Assembly: GCA_016872415.1 (NCBI GenBank)
Contig: VGZX01000009.1
Span: 1 to 50,519 of the forward strand
Source of the DNA: SAR202 cluster bacterium
GTDB taxonomy: Bacteria; Chloroflexota; Dehalococcoidia; Lucifugimonadales; Australimonadaceae
Length of the DNA stretch: 50,519 nucleotides
Direction of reading: 5' to 3'
The notes under the pieces: generated by a model
Databases searched by the model: none
What the model saw: the letters and a program-made list of their open reading frames with translations, nothing else
Told to the model about the DNA's origin: nothing
Program-made: the position numbers and the translations under genes
Part shown: one piece after another, positions 1 through 11,754 of the stretch
How positions within the stretch are numbered: position 1 is the first letter of the stretch
Layout: every line of letters starts with the position of its first letter

Positions 1-2926
<2,926 letters not shown>

Positions 2927-2969
2927 GGGCACACTCTCCTTTGGGCTGGGTCGCCGCGCTGCGAACGAC

Positions 2970-3014
2970 AAAAAGGTCTAGCAGTCGCTAGACCACAACT
3001 GTTGAGTTGTCGTT
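2970..3014 (-). terminator. Attenuator-like intrinsic terminator hairpin in the rpoB leader
   Basis: On the minus strand an exact 8-bp stem (arms 2987-2994 and 2975-2982, GGTCTAGC/GCTAGACC, loop GACT) runs straight into five Ts (2974-2970), the form of a Rho-independent terminator. A second hairpin (ACAACT/AGTTGT, loop CAAC, 3010-2995) abuts it on the 5' side. A third pairing, AACGACAA (3014-3007) with TTGTCGTT (2971-2964), overlaps both the second hairpin and the end of the U-tract. It lies downstream of the predicted rpoB promoter and only about 30 bases before the rpoB ribosome-binding site, so it would act on rpoB transcription rather than merely end the upstream gene. Regulation is inferred; the repeats are directly seen. 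Confidence 0.6.
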
Positions 3015-3060
3015 ACCGGTCGAAGCTACAATGCCGCTGCGTTAGAGGGCAGATAGGCAT
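3013..3060 (-). CDS. Possible 15-codon leader peptide ORF upstream of rpoB
   Basis: An ATG at 3060 opens a frame encoding MPICPLTQRHCSFDR and stops with TAA at 3015-3013, exactly where the attenuator-like pairing begins. It starts about 9 bases after the predicted transcription start. A GGAG lies only one base before the ATG, too close for a standard Shine-Dalgarno, so initiation would be leaderless-like or weak. The placement (promoter, short ORF, terminator hairpin, rpoB) resembles an attenuation leader, but the peptide has no run of one amino acid. It could equally be a chance ORF. Confidence 0.2.
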   Translation of the reverse strand: MPICPLTQRHCSFDR

Positions 3061-3075
3061 ACTCCAAGATGTTCA

Positions 3076-3104
3076 ATCATAGCAAGCGTGGATACCCGCG
3101 TCAA
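3076..3104 (-). promoter_or_regulatory. Sigma70-type promoter for rpoB
   Basis: On the minus strand TTGACG (3104-3099) and TATGAT (3081-3076) are separated by exactly 17 bases. Each hexamer is one mismatch from consensus. The predicted start is near 3069, giving a leader of about 140 bases before the rpoB ATG that contains the leader ORF and terminator hairpin. Confidence 0.72.
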
Positions 3105-3139
3105 CACCGGAGCGGGCAGTCAATTGCCTGCTCGGCGGG

Positions 3140-3574
3140 CTAATCCTTGCGGTCGGGCGCTCCCTCGCGAGCTCCGGCGCGCTGGTGCTTCATGTCGAAG
3201 CCCATCTTCTTCTCGAACGAGGTGGCCGGGTCTTCGTTGATGCCCCACGAGAAGACCTTGGTGGGCGTGACCTCGAAATGCGCGTCGCTCGCGCCGGGGT
3301 CGTGCTTGATCACCGCGGTGCCGCGCACCTCGATGCCGGCGATGTTCGGCGGAGGCGTCGGCAGCCGGCTGTCCCACACGACGGCAACCCATGGGTTCTT
3401 CTGGACGACACGGTATTTGTAGGACTTCGCCATGTTGAAGCCGGTGCAAATGACCTTGTCGCCCTCGATGCGGGTGAAGAGCGGCACGGCGTGCGGCTTT
3501 CCATCTGGGGTGGATACGGCGATGCGCCCCAAGGGGTTCTGGGCGATGTAGTCGCGCTCGGCCCGAGTGAACAT
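3140..3574 (-). CDS. Split-barrel (PPOX-like) F420- or flavin-dependent protein, copy 1
   Basis: A 144-residue protein of the pyridoxamine 5'-phosphate oxidase-like split barrel superfamily, in the branch often annotated as PPOX-class F420-dependent oxidoreductase. The N-terminus reads MFTRAERDYIAQNPLGRIAVSTPDGKPH-, the usual barrel entry, followed by a KSYKYR-VQKNP motif and a C-terminal HFEVTPTKVFSWGIN motif. The ATG at 3574 has GGAGG 4-5 bases upstream. It follows a closely related copy on the same strand after 37 bases. The substrate is unknown. An F420 role is suggested, not proved, by the presence of cofE elsewhere in the window. Confidence 0.8.
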   Translation of the reverse strand: MFTRAERDYIAQNPLGRIAVSTPDGKPHAVPLFTRIEGDKVICTGFNMAKSYKYRVVQKNPWVAVVWDSRLPTPPPNIAGIEVRGTAVIKHDPGASDAHFEVTPTKVFSWGINEDPATSFEKKMGFDMKHQRAGAREGAPDRKD

Positions 3575-3611
3575 ATCGCCTCCTCCGTGGTCGATTGGCA
3601 GGCTCGTGCGA

Positions 3612-4067
3612 TCAGGCCGGCCGCTCGCCGGCGTTCCCGCTGCCGGGGCGGCGGTGGTGCACCATATCGAAGCCCATCTTCTTCTCGAACGATCCGGCGG
3701 CCACTTCGTTGATGCCCCACGAGAAGACCTTGGTGGGCGTGACCTCGAAGTGCGGGTCGCTCGCGCCGGGGTCGTGCTTGATCACCGCGGTGCCGCGCAC
3801 CTCGACACCCTTGATGACGCGCGGCGGGCCGAGGACCTCGGTGTCCCAGACGATCGCGACCTTGGGGTTCTTCTGCACTTGTCGGTATTTGTAGGACTTC
3901 GCCATCTGGTTGCCAAGGACGATGACCTTCGTGCCGTCCTCGTTGAGGTGGGCCCGCAGCGGCACGACGTGGGGCTGACCGTCCGTGGTGGAGGTGGCCA
4001 TGCGAGCGATGCGGACTTCGCCGGCCTTGCCGACGCCGATGAACGCCTTTTCAGCATCCGTGAACAC
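3612..4067 (-). CDS. Split-barrel (PPOX-like) F420- or flavin-dependent protein, copy 2
   Basis: A 151-residue paralogue of the downstream gene. The GTG at 4067 is preceded by GGAG 7 bases upstream, and the N-terminus MFTDAEKAF- aligns with copy 1. The two proteins are clearly diverged in their first half, but from GVEVRGTAVIKHDPGASD through KVFSWGINE to FEKKMGFDM they are nearly identical, at DNA level as well. It lies 20 bases after the HtrA-like gene on the same strand, so the protease and both copies could be co-transcribed. Cofactor (F420 or FMN) cannot be settled from sequence. Confidence 0.8.
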   Translation of the reverse strand: MFTDAEKAFIGVGKAGEVRIARMATSTTDGQPHVVPLRAHLNEDGTKVIVLGNQMAKSYKYRQVQKNPKVAIVWDTEVLGPPRVIKGVEVRGTAVIKHDPGASDPHFEVTPTKVFSWGINEVAAGSFEKKMGFDMVHHRRPGSGNAGERPA

Positions 4068-4087
4068 GGTGACGCTCCATGATCGGG

Positions 4088-5236
4088 CTATGAGGTGGGT
4101 GACGCTTCGAGCGTGACATCGAAGGTCAATTGCACCGCAGACCTTACCACACTCACCCGCACCGTATCGCTCACCTTGTAGCGCGTGAGCATGAGCCGCT
4201 GAAGCTCGGACGTCTTGGTCACGGACTGGCCGTCGATGGCGACGATGACATCGCCGGGACGCAGTCCGACGCGCTCGGCCGGCCCGCCGGGGATCAAGGC
4301 GCTGACGTAGACGCCCGCCTCCACGCTCAACCCCTCGCGAGAGGCGAGCACCGGGTCCACGTCGTCGATGTAGACGCCGAGGCGCGGCCGGACGACGCGG
4401 CCGCTTTCGATGAGCTGTTGCGCCACCGGCGCGGCCGCCCGGCTGCTGATGGAGAAGCCGATGCCGTCGGCCCGTTGCCCACTGGAGAGCGTGCCTCGGA
4501 TGATGGCGGTGTTGATGCCGATGACCTCTCCCTTGAGGTTCAGCAGCGGGCCGCCGGAGTTGCCGGGGTTGATGACGGCGTCGGTTTGCAGCATGTCGTA
4601 GAGCACTTCCGTCGGGCTCACGTCGAGCTGGCGGTCCTTGGCGCTGATGATGCCGACGGTGACGGTGCCGCCGAGGAAGCCGAGCGGGTTGCCGATGGCG
4701 ATGATCCAGTCGCCGACACGCATCGCGTCGGAGTCGCCGAGCGGGGCGACGACGATGCCGCCGTTGACTTTAGCCGGGTCGATCTTCAGCACGGCGAGGT
4801 CGGACTGCGGATCGGTGCCGACGACCTCGACGGGGAGGCGTTGGCTGTTCGTAAGGCTGACCTCGATGAACGTCGCGCCTTGGACGACGTGATTGTTGGT
4901 GAGGACGTAGCCGCGCGCGTCGAAGATGACGCCGGACCCCGATCCGGTCGATTCGAACGGGCGGCCGAAGATGTCCCGCTGCTGCGTCTTGGTGATGACG
5001 GAGACGACGGCAGGGGCGACGCGCTCGACCACGCCGGCGATGTCGGGCAGCGCCGCGACGCCGCCAGTCGTGTTGGAGGCCGGCTGGGCCACCGAGGCGC
5101 CGGTGGGCGTCGGTCGGGCCAAGGTCGGCGTTAGCATGGCGGGCGCCGTCGATGCCGGCTGCGGCAGGCTTTGGCACGCGGCCAGGGCCAATGCCGTCAG
5201 GAAAAGCATCGCGGAGAGCAGACCGGGTATCCGCAT
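4088..5236 (-). CDS. HtrA/DegP-like serine protease lipoprotein with PDZ domain
   Basis: A 382-residue envelope protease for damaged proteins. The N-terminus is a lipoprotein signal (hydrophobic stretch then LALAAC, lipobox cysteine near residue 21) followed by a Pro/Ala/Thr-rich linker to about residue 65. The trypsin-like domain carries the triad: His in LTNNHVV (about 116), Asp in SDLAVLKID (about 145) and Ser in GNSGGPL (about 225). One PDZ domain follows (about 280-375, RLGVYIDDV then GLRPGDVIVAIDG). GAAGGT lies 6 bases before the ATG. It is downstream of rph by 97 bases and upstream of the two split-barrel genes. DegP proper has two PDZ domains; one PDZ resembles the DegS/HtrA type. Confidence 0.92.
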   Translation of the reverse strand: MRIPGLLSAMLFLTALALAACQSLPQPASTAPAMLTPTLARPTPTGASVAQPASNTTGGVAALPDIAGVVERVAPAVVSVITKTQQRDIFGRPFESTGSGSGVIFDARGYVLTNNHVVQGATFIEVSLTNSQRLPVEVVGTDPQSDLAVLKIDPAKVNGGIVVAPLGDSDAMRVGDWIIAIGNPLGFLGGTVTVGIISAKDRQLDVSPTEVLYDMLQTDAVINPGNSGGPLLNLKGEVIGINTAIIRGTLSSGQRADGIGFSISSRAAAPVAQQLIESGRVVRPRLGVYIDDVDPVLASREGLSVEAGVYVSALIPGGPAERVGLRPGDVIVAIDGQSVTKTSELQRLMLTRYKVSDTVRVSVVRSAVQLTFDVTLEASPTS

Positions 5237-5333
5237 CGGGTACCTTCACCCATCCCAGTATGCCGCCATGCGACCGATGGCGCGAGGCGGTACATGCGTA
5301 GTGTACGCGCGAGCCTGGAGAAACGATGCACGG

Positions 5334-6050
<717 letters not shown>

Positions 6051-6096
6051 CGGCGGCCTCCACCGGCGAAATATCGTGATTGGGAGTATAGCGCCC

Positions 6097-7746
6097 TCAA
6101 CCCTCGCGGAAGGCGAGCGCCCACGGGATGGCCGCGACGATCGCGAGGACCGTGAGCACGAGTGCACGCTGGCGGCTGTCGGCGCCGGCGGCCCACACGC
6201 CGGCGAAACCGGCGGCCAGGTCCGGCCACCACCGCCGACGGTTGGCGAGGGCGACCAATGCGAGCAGCAAGACGTAGGCGCTCCACATGGCGAAGGCACT
6301 AGGGGCGGGCGTGTCGAGCGACGCCCAAGGCAGCCCGCCGAAAAGGCGTGCGACGCCGACGAAGTACCACCCGGCGGCCGATGGCACGAGCCCCGCGACC
6401 CAGCCGAGCGGCGGGGCGATCGCGCCGAAGATGGCGTTGGCGAGCCCGCCGGCGAGCATGAGCGTCATCGCGGGCAACGCCAACATGGTCGCGGGGATGC
6501 CGACCAACGGCACCGCGCCGAACTGGAACATGACGATGGGCAGCGAGCCGAGCACGGCGCCGAGCGATAGAAGCGTGCCGCCAGCGATGGAGGCGGCAAG
6601 GCGGCCAACCAGAGGCAGGCGTTTGGCCCGCGGCATTGCGGGACGCGCTCGGTTCCACAGCAGCAGGCCGACGAGCAGGATGTCGGCCATGGCGGCGAAG
6701 CTGAGCTGAAACGACACCTGCCACGCCATGCGCGGGTTCCACAGCAGCATCGCCAGCTCGGCGAGCCTAAGCGCGTTGACGGCGTGCCGTTGGCGCCCCA
6801 TGGCAAGTGCCACGAGATAGGCGGTGCCCATGATGGTGGCGCGGACGGCGGACGGCGGCATGCCCGCGAGAACCACGTAGGCCCAGATGAGCGTCGCCGG
6901 CGGGATCAGGTAGAGGCCACGGCGGCGGCCCAGTAGCCACCGCGACAGCGCGAGGGCCAGCCCCAGCAGCACGCCGACGTGCATGCCCGATATTGCGAGC
7001 AGGTGCACCGTGCCGGAGCGTGTGAACGCGTCGGCGAGCTCGTTGGGCACGCCGCCCCGCATGTTGAGCAGCAGCGCCTGCGTGACCGAGGCCTGCGGCT
7101 GCGGCACGGACGCGAGGATGGCGCTCGACAGTCGACGGCGAAGGTTAGCTACCTGCGACCGCCAGCCACCGCCCGTCCGCTCGACAGCGGCGACCTCCGC
7201 GCGGTAAGCCACCGTGCCGATGCCCTGCGCCTGGAGGTAGGCGGGATAATCGAAGCCGTCGAACGTCTCGGGAGCCTGGAGCCGCGCGCGCACCAAGATG
7301 GTGTCGCCTGGCTCGATATAGGGATACCGCCGGTCCGGCGGCGCGGCGGGAAAACCGACGGTCCAGACCTGCGCCACGCCAGTGGCTATACGACGAGGCC
7401 CGCCGTTGACCGAAGCATCGCGTGCGTCGAGGCGCAGCCGCAATCCACCGGCCACCGGCTCTGGGTCACCGGCGACGACGGCGCGCAAGTCGACGCGCTT
7501 GCCATGCAAGGAGACCAAGTCGCCCGGCGGCGCCTCGGGGACGACGGCGATACGCGCCGTCCCCGCCAGGAGCGCGGCCATGACAAGCAGCGGCAGCGCG
7601 ATGGGCGCGTGGACGAGCCGCGCCAACGCATGACCGGAAAGGGCCGCGGCCAGGAGCAGGAGGGCGGGCCCCAGCGGCAGGTGGAGGGCCCGCCCCGCGA
7701 ACAGGCCCACGACAAGGCCGGCGGCCATCCACGCGAGAGTCGCCAT
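6097..7746 (-). CDS. comEC: ComEC/Rec2-type DNA uptake channel without the C-terminal metallo-beta-lactamase domain
   Basis: Inner-membrane channel for single-stranded DNA in natural transformation. At 549 residues it has the N-terminal membrane segments, the DUF4131-type soluble OB-like region (about 70-200), and the Competence domain with [16 protein letters not shown] near residues 245-262, followed by many hydrophobic helices. It ends soon after the last helices (LAFREG), whereas many ComEC proteins continue into a metallo-beta-lactamase-like domain to about 700-800 residues. It starts one base after the comEA stop, so the two are surely an operon. Confidence 0.9.
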   Translation of the reverse strand: MATLAWMAAGLVVGLFAGRALHLPLGPALLLLAAALSGHALARLVHAPIALPLLVMAALLAGTARIAVVPEAPPGDLVSLHGKRVDLRAVVAGDPEPVAGGLRLRLDARDASVNGGPRRIATGVAQVWTVGFPAAPPDRRYPYIEPGDTILVRARLQAPETFDGFDYPAYLQAQGIGTVAYRAEVAAVERTGGGWRSQVANLRRRLSSAILASVPQPQASVTQALLLNMRGGVPNELADAFTRSGTVHLLAISGMHVGVLLGLALALSRWLLGRRRGLYLIPPATLIWAYVVLAGMPPSAVRATIMGTAYLVALAMGRQRHAVNALRLAELAMLLWNPRMAWQVSFQLSFAAMADILLVGLLLWNRARPAMPRAKRLPLVGRLAASIAGGTLLSLGAVLGSLPIVMFQFGAVPLVGIPATMLALPAMTLMLAGGLANAIFGAIAPPLGWVAGLVPSAAGWYFVGVARLFGGLPWASLDTPAPSAFAMWSAYVLLLALVALANRRRWWPDLAAGFAGVWAAGADSRQRALVLTVLAIVAAIPWALAFREG

Positions 7747-7747
7747 T

Positions 7748-8098
7748 TCAGTCGCCCACCGTCACCAGGTCGCGCAGGCGGTCGTAAGTGGCCTGGCCGA
7801 TGCCGTCGACCCGCATCAGGTCGGCGGTGGCGGCGAATGCGCCGTTGGCCTGGCGGTACGCGACAATGTGCTCGGCCAGCACTGGGCCAATGCGCGGCAA
7901 CGCCTCCAGTTCCGCCGGTGTGGCCTCATTGATGTCGATGGGGAAGAGGACCGCCGTCGATGCGGTGGGAGTTGGGGTAGAGGCCGGGGCCAGCATGGGC
8001 GAAGGCGCCGCCGGCGGGAGGGCAAGCCAGAGAATTCCACTGACGCCGGTGAGCGTGAAGAGCGCGATGAGCATGCGGTAGACGGCTTGTTGCCCCAT
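7748..8098 (-). CDS. comEA: ComEA-like DNA-binding helix-hairpin-helix protein
   Basis: A 116-residue membrane-anchored DNA receptor for uptake. One N-terminal membrane segment (about 9-28) is followed by a Pro/Ala/Thr linker and the canonical ComEA double HhH domain: IDINEATPAELEALPRIGP then AYRQANGAFAATADLMRVDGIG. The ATG at 8098 (MGQQAVYRM) is chosen since it begins just before the membrane segment; upstream codons in the same frame look non-coding. The Shine-Dalgarno is poor. comEC follows after one base. The extracellular SLBB domain seen in some long ComEA proteins is absent. Confidence 0.9.
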   Translation of the reverse strand: MGQQAVYRMLIALFTLTGVSGILWLALPPAAPSPMLAPASTPTPTASTAVLFPIDINEATPAELEALPRIGPVLAEHIVAYRQANGAFAATADLMRVDGIGQATYDRLRDLVTVGD

Positions 8099-8199
8099 GC
8101 GGTTTCCGCTCGCGCCCGCGGATAGTAGACGACGGCGTTCGGAATCATAACGGCGCCTGCTCGCCAGCGCCAGCACGCCCGGGCCGCGAGCGTTTTGGA

Positions 8200-8229
8200 T
8201 TGACACCCCATCGCCACGGCGCCGATAAT
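8200..8229 (+). promoter_or_regulatory. Sigma70-type promoter for ilvE
   Basis: Perfect TTGACA (8200-8205), an 18-base spacer and GATAAT (8224-8229) sit 68 bases before the aminotransferase ATG. The predicted start is near 8236. It lies in the divergent region between comEA and the aminotransferase; no comparable promoter is visible for comEA. Confidence 0.7.
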
Positions 8230-8296
8230 CGCCACGGAAATGCGTGTGACCGCGCCGGGCGCGCACGAGCGTACCGCGGGCGAAGGAGCATGGACG

Positions 8297-9236
8297 ATGG
8301 TTGAGCCGGTGGTGTTTCTCGACGGAAAGTACCTGCCTCTCTCGGACGCCAAGGTTGGCATCATGACGCACGCGCTGCACTACGGCACGGGCGCGTTCGA
8401 GGGCATCCGGGGCAACTGGAACGCCGACGACAACAAGATGTACATCTTCCGCCTGCGCGAGCACTACGAGCGGATGCTCACTGGCGCGAAGCTCCTGTGG
8501 ATGAACGTCCCCTACTCGCTCGACGAGCTCTGCCAGATCACCGTCGAGGTGATCGAGCGAAGCGGCTTCACGCAAGACGTCTATATCTGTCCCATGGCGT
8601 ACAAGGGCGAGGAGGGGGTCGCGAACCTGAACTTGCGCGCCTTGAAAGACTCGTTCATGTGTCTCGCCATTCCCTTCGGCAATTACATCGAGGCGGAGGG
8701 CGCGCTGAAGTGCGAAGTGGCGTCGTGGCGGCGCGTGGACGACACGATGATTCCGCCGCGCTTCAAGCTGGCCGGCATCTACCTCAACTCAATCCTCGCG
8801 AAGACCGACGCGTTGGCGCGCGGCTTCGCTGAGGCCATCATGCTGAACCAGGACGGCCACGTCTGCGAAGGCACGGGCGAGAATATCTTCTTCGTGCGGG
8901 GCAACAGCGTCGCGACGCCAAGCCTCGAAAGCAACGTGTTGCCCGGCATCACGCGCGCCCACCGTCATGGAACTGCTCCAGACCGAGCTGGGCATGCGGG
9001 TGGAGGAGCGGCTGGTGGACCGGAGCGAGCTCTACACGTCGGACGAGGTGTTCCTCACCGGCACGGCCGCCCACATTCAGGCCGTGGGCCATGTGGGCCA
9101 CCGGCCGGTGGGCAACGGCGGCATTGGCCCGGTGACGCGGCGACTGCGCGACCTCTATTTCGGCATCGTTCGCGGGAGGAACCCCAAGTACCTGCACTAC
9201 AGCACCACCGCGTCGCCGCGTGTGGTCGCGCAGTAG
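8297..9236 (+). pseudogene. ilvE: Branched-chain amino acid aminotransferase broken by a one-base frameshift
   Basis: PLP class IV aminotransferase for the last step of Ile/Val/Leu synthesis. The ATG at 8297 has AAGGAG 8 bases upstream. The first frame is canonical through THALHYGTGAFEGIRG, the region around the PLP lysine (FKLAGIYLNSILAKTDA) and ESNVLPGITRA, then turns to nonsense. The remaining C-terminus continues in the +1 frame from VMELLQTELGMRVEER through YTSDEVFLTGTAAHI to 9236. Removing one C from the CCC at 8958-8960 joins the two parts into a full protein of about 312 residues. Both halves look well conserved, so this is either a recent lesion or a sequencing/assembly error. Confidence 0.9.
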
Positions 9237-9308
9237 ACGGGGCTTGACCACGCCGCGCGATACATCGGCATTGGGCGGCGCCGCGAGCAATCGCCGGGGC
9301 GGCCGTAC

Positions 9309-9749
9309 ATGACCCCGCTCGCGCGCGACTACCTGCTGCTCGTGTTCATCTCCGCCGTGGGCATCCTGCAACTGGCGGCCGCCAACGCCGACCTGCGCGG
9401 GCTGTTGCTGCTGCGGCCGTGGCCCCGCACCTCCCGATGGCTGGGCACTGCCCTCGTGGTGGGCAGCTTCGCGTGGTTCTTCTTTGGCGGGACGCCTCGG
9501 AACCTGCCGGACACGGCCGGCGGACTGGACGGCAATGCCCAAGCCCGCTGGTTCGTCGTGGGAACGCTCGGCGCCGCCGTCTTCACCGCCATCGTCACCT
9601 CCATCGTGAACGCGCGGTGGGGCATCGATGACGGATGGGACCCCGGCCACAGCCCGTCGCCCCCGGCGGGGCTCACCTGGCTGCGGCGCACCACCTTTCT
9701 ACGCGCCTTTGGCGCGCGCATGCGCTGGCTCGCAAGGCGGGGCGCCTGA
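9309..9749 (+). CDS. Small membrane protein of unknown function
   Basis: A 146-residue protein I do not recognise. It shows three hydrophobic segments (about 8-25, 44-60 and 80-100), a short FFGGTPRN loop between the second and third, and a basic C-terminus (RRTTFLRAFGARMRWLARR). Its stop overlaps the start of the PAP2-like gene (TGATG), so the pair is translationally coupled and may share a membrane-related task. No enzyme motif is seen. Confidence 0.65.
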   Translation: MTPLARDYLLLVFISAVGILQLAAANADLRGLLLLRPWPRTSRWLGTALVVGSFAWFFFGGTPRNLPDTAGGLDGNAQARWFVVGTLGAAVFTAIVTSIVNARWGIDDGWDPGHSPSPPAGLTWLRRTTFLRAFGARMRWLARRGA

Positions 9750-10324
9750 TGGACGGTGCTATCGTCGAATGGCTCAACGGCTTCGTCGGGCGATGGGCGA
9801 TCGTCGATGCCATCGTGCGGGCGTTCGTCAGCGATTACCTCGTCGCCGTATTCGGCGGCCTGCTCATCGTCAGCATCTGGCTCTTGGGGCGGGACAACGA
9901 GCAGCGGTTCCACAGCCAGGTCATGAGCATTGTCGGCATGCTGGCGGTGGGCCTGACGAACCTCTCGACGGAGCTGGTGAACTTCTTCTATTTCCGACCG
10001 CGTCCGTTTCGAGCGTTCGACCTCGACCTGTCGCTTTTCTATCCGCCGACAGACTCCTCGTTTCCGGCGAATTCGGCAGGCGTGGCCTTCACGATCTCGG
10101 CGGTGTTGTTCATGTACAACCGCAAGCTTGGCTGGCTCATGCTCGCGTTCGCGGTCCTGTGGGGCTTCTCGCGCGTGTTCGCGGGTATCCACTACCCAAC
10201 CGACATTCTCGGCGGCGCGGCCATCGGCATCGTGGTCGCGTTCTTCTCGCTGGGCTTCGTGCGGCTGTTCATTGTCGTTCCGCTCCACGTGCTGCGAATA
10301 GCGCGGCTGTTCTACATTGCCTAG
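9749..10324 (+). CDS. PAP2-superfamily membrane phosphatase-like protein with altered motif 2
   Basis: A 191-residue polytopic protein of the PAP2 / undecaprenyl-pyrophosphatase type. Motif 1 is present as NFFYFRPRPFR (about 83-93) and motif 3 as SRVFAGIHYPTDILGG (about 140-155). Motif 2, normally SxPSGH or SFPSDHA, reads SFPANSAG (about 107-114), so the usual histidine, a catalytic residue in the family, is replaced by Ser. It may be inactive as a phosphatase or use another residue. The ATG at 9749 overlaps the stop of the preceding membrane gene. Confidence 0.8.
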   Translation: MDGAIVEWLNGFVGRWAIVDAIVRAFVSDYLVAVFGGLLIVSIWLLGRDNEQRFHSQVMSIVGMLAVGLTNLSTELVNFFYFRPRPFRAFDLDLSLFYPPTDSSFPANSAGVAFTISAVLFMYNRKLGWLMLAFAVLWGFSRVFAGIHYPTDILGGAAIGIVVAFFSLGFVRLFIVVPLHVLRIARLFYIA

Positions 10325-10375
10325 GGGCCGGCGGCGTGTGGCGCCAGCGGTTTGTGGCTAGAATGGGCGTCCGCC

Positions 10376-10984
10376 ATGCAGTCGCTACTCGATTTCGCCC
10401 GCGAGTTCGTCTTGGTGTTCTTGCCGATGTTCGTCGCGATGGACGCGATCGGCACGCTGCCGTTCGTGCTGACGCTCACGCGCCGCATGCCGCAACGACA
10501 GCGCGCGAAGGCGTTGCGCCTCGCGCTGCTCACCGGCGCCGTCATTGGACTGGGCTTCCTCGGGCTGGGGCGGGCGGTATTCACGATCCTCGGCATCACG
10601 CTGGAGGACTTCCTCATCGCGGGCGGGCTGATCCTGCTGGTGCTGTCGCTCCGCGAGCTGCTGTCGACGCGGCACGATGTCGAGCCGGTGGAGCCGGACG
10701 AGCTAGTGGCGGTGGTGCCCATTGGCACGCCATTGCTGGTGAGCCCGGCCACCATATCCATTCTGCTGCTGTTGAGCGCCCTCCATCCGGTTTGGATGGT
10801 CGTGCTGGCATTCGCGCTCAACCTGGCGGTGGCGTGGCCGTTGTTCGCGCAGGGCTCGCGCATCGCGCGCTTCCTGGGCGAGGGTGGCTTGCGGGCGTTC
10901 ACGCGTGTCGTCTACCTGCTGCTGGCCGCCATCGCCGTGCAGCTCATCCGCCAGGGCGTCACCGCCATGCTCGACGGCATTTAG
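10376..10984 (+). CDS. MarC-family integral membrane protein
   Basis: A 202-residue protein with the six-helix MarC/UPF0056 pattern: an N-terminal helix ending FVAMDAIGTLPFVLTLT, later RAVFTILGITLEDFLIAGG, and PIGTPLLVSPATIS in the second half. These repeated DxxGxxP/GTP blocks are family hallmarks. Function in the family is unsettled; early claims of multidrug resistance were not upheld. The ATG at 10376 gives the usual length; an upstream TTG in frame would add eight residues. It ends 12 bases before the convergent LmbE-like gene. Confidence 0.88.
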   Translation: MQSLLDFAREFVLVFLPMFVAMDAIGTLPFVLTLTRRMPQRQRAKALRLALLTGAVIGLGFLGLGRAVFTILGITLEDFLIAGGLILLVLSLRELLSTRHDVEPVEPDELVAVVPIGTPLLVSPATISILLLLSALHPVWMVVLAFALNLAVAWPLFAQGSRIARFLGEGGLRAFTRVVYLLLAAIAVQLIRQGVTAMLDGI

Positions 10985-10996
10985 GGGCGGCGCGGC

Positions 10997-11716
10997 TCAA
11001 CGGCGGAACGATATCTTGCGGAAGATCTCGGCGTATTCGCAGCTCACGCCGTTGCCGTTCACCCGCTCCGCGTTGCGACGCGCCCAGCCCTTGATCCACT
11101 CCGCGACCTCGTTCGGGTCGCGGGAGAGCTGGCTTTCGTGCCGGGCAAGCGCCTTGGCCTTGATGTCGATGGTGCCGCCGATGTCCGACACCACGTCGGG
11201 GTGGTCGCTGCCCCACAGCAGCACGGTGCCCACCTTCCACGACTCCAAGCCCTCGCGTTCTTGCTCTTGGAAGTGCAGGCGATCTCGCGCGTAGGGGTAG
11301 CAGGCGTCCAGGGCGGCCTGGCCGGAGACGCGGTGGTCGCGATGGTTATGCATCGCCGTGCGGTGTGGATCGATCGCCAGCACCACATCGGGTTTGAACC
11401 GGCGTATCTGGCGGACGAGCTGCTCGCGGAACTGCCACGTGTCTTCCAGCTCGCCGTCGCCGTAGCCAAGGAACACTGCCTCTTGGACGCCGAGCAGCTT
11501 CATCGCTTCGCGCTGCTCGCGCTCGCGGATCTCCGCCAGGCGCTCACGCGTCATTCCCGGGTCAGACGTGCCCTTGTCGCCGTTGGTGCACACGACATAG
11601 AGGACACGCGTCCCCTCGGCGACCCACTTCGCGATGGTGCCCGCGCACCCCGACTCGCCATCGTCGGGGTGTGGGATGACGAGCATTGCCCGATCAGGCC
11701 GTTCGATAAGCTCCAT
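10997..11716 (-). CDS. PIG-L/LmbE-family zinc deacetylase
   Basis: A 239-residue GlcNAc-type N-deacetylase family protein. The metal site is seen as PHPDDGE (about 15-21), a variant of PHPDDE with an extra Gly, and HNHRDHR (about 122-128, from HxxDH). TNGDKGTSDP after strand 2 is typical. Members deacetylate GlcNAc-inositol, mycothiol/bacillithiol precursors or other sugars; nothing here fixes the substrate. The GT4 glycosyltransferase about 1 kb away resembles MshA-like enzymes, but the two genes are not in one operon. Confidence 0.85.
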   Translation of the reverse strand: MELIERPDRAMLVIPHPDDGESGCAGTIAKWVAEGTRVLYVVCTNGDKGTSDPGMTRERLAEIREREQREAMKLLGVQEAVFLGYGDGELEDTWQFREQLVRQIRRFKPDVVLAIDPHRTAMHNHRDHRVSGQAALDACYPYARDRLHFQEQEREGLESWKVGTVLLWGSDHPDVVSDIGGTIDIKAKALARHESQLSRDPNEVAEWIKGWARRNAERVNGNGVSCEYAEIFRKISFRR

Positions 11717-11754
11717 GAACCCTCCGTCGCTTTGTCCGTGGCGCGAAACGCCTT

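Noticed and set aside
9628..11094. 488-codon plus frame over PAP2-like and MarC genes
   Set aside because: Out-of-frame shadow; composition is Arg/Ala/His-rich and both real genes have family motifs and starts.
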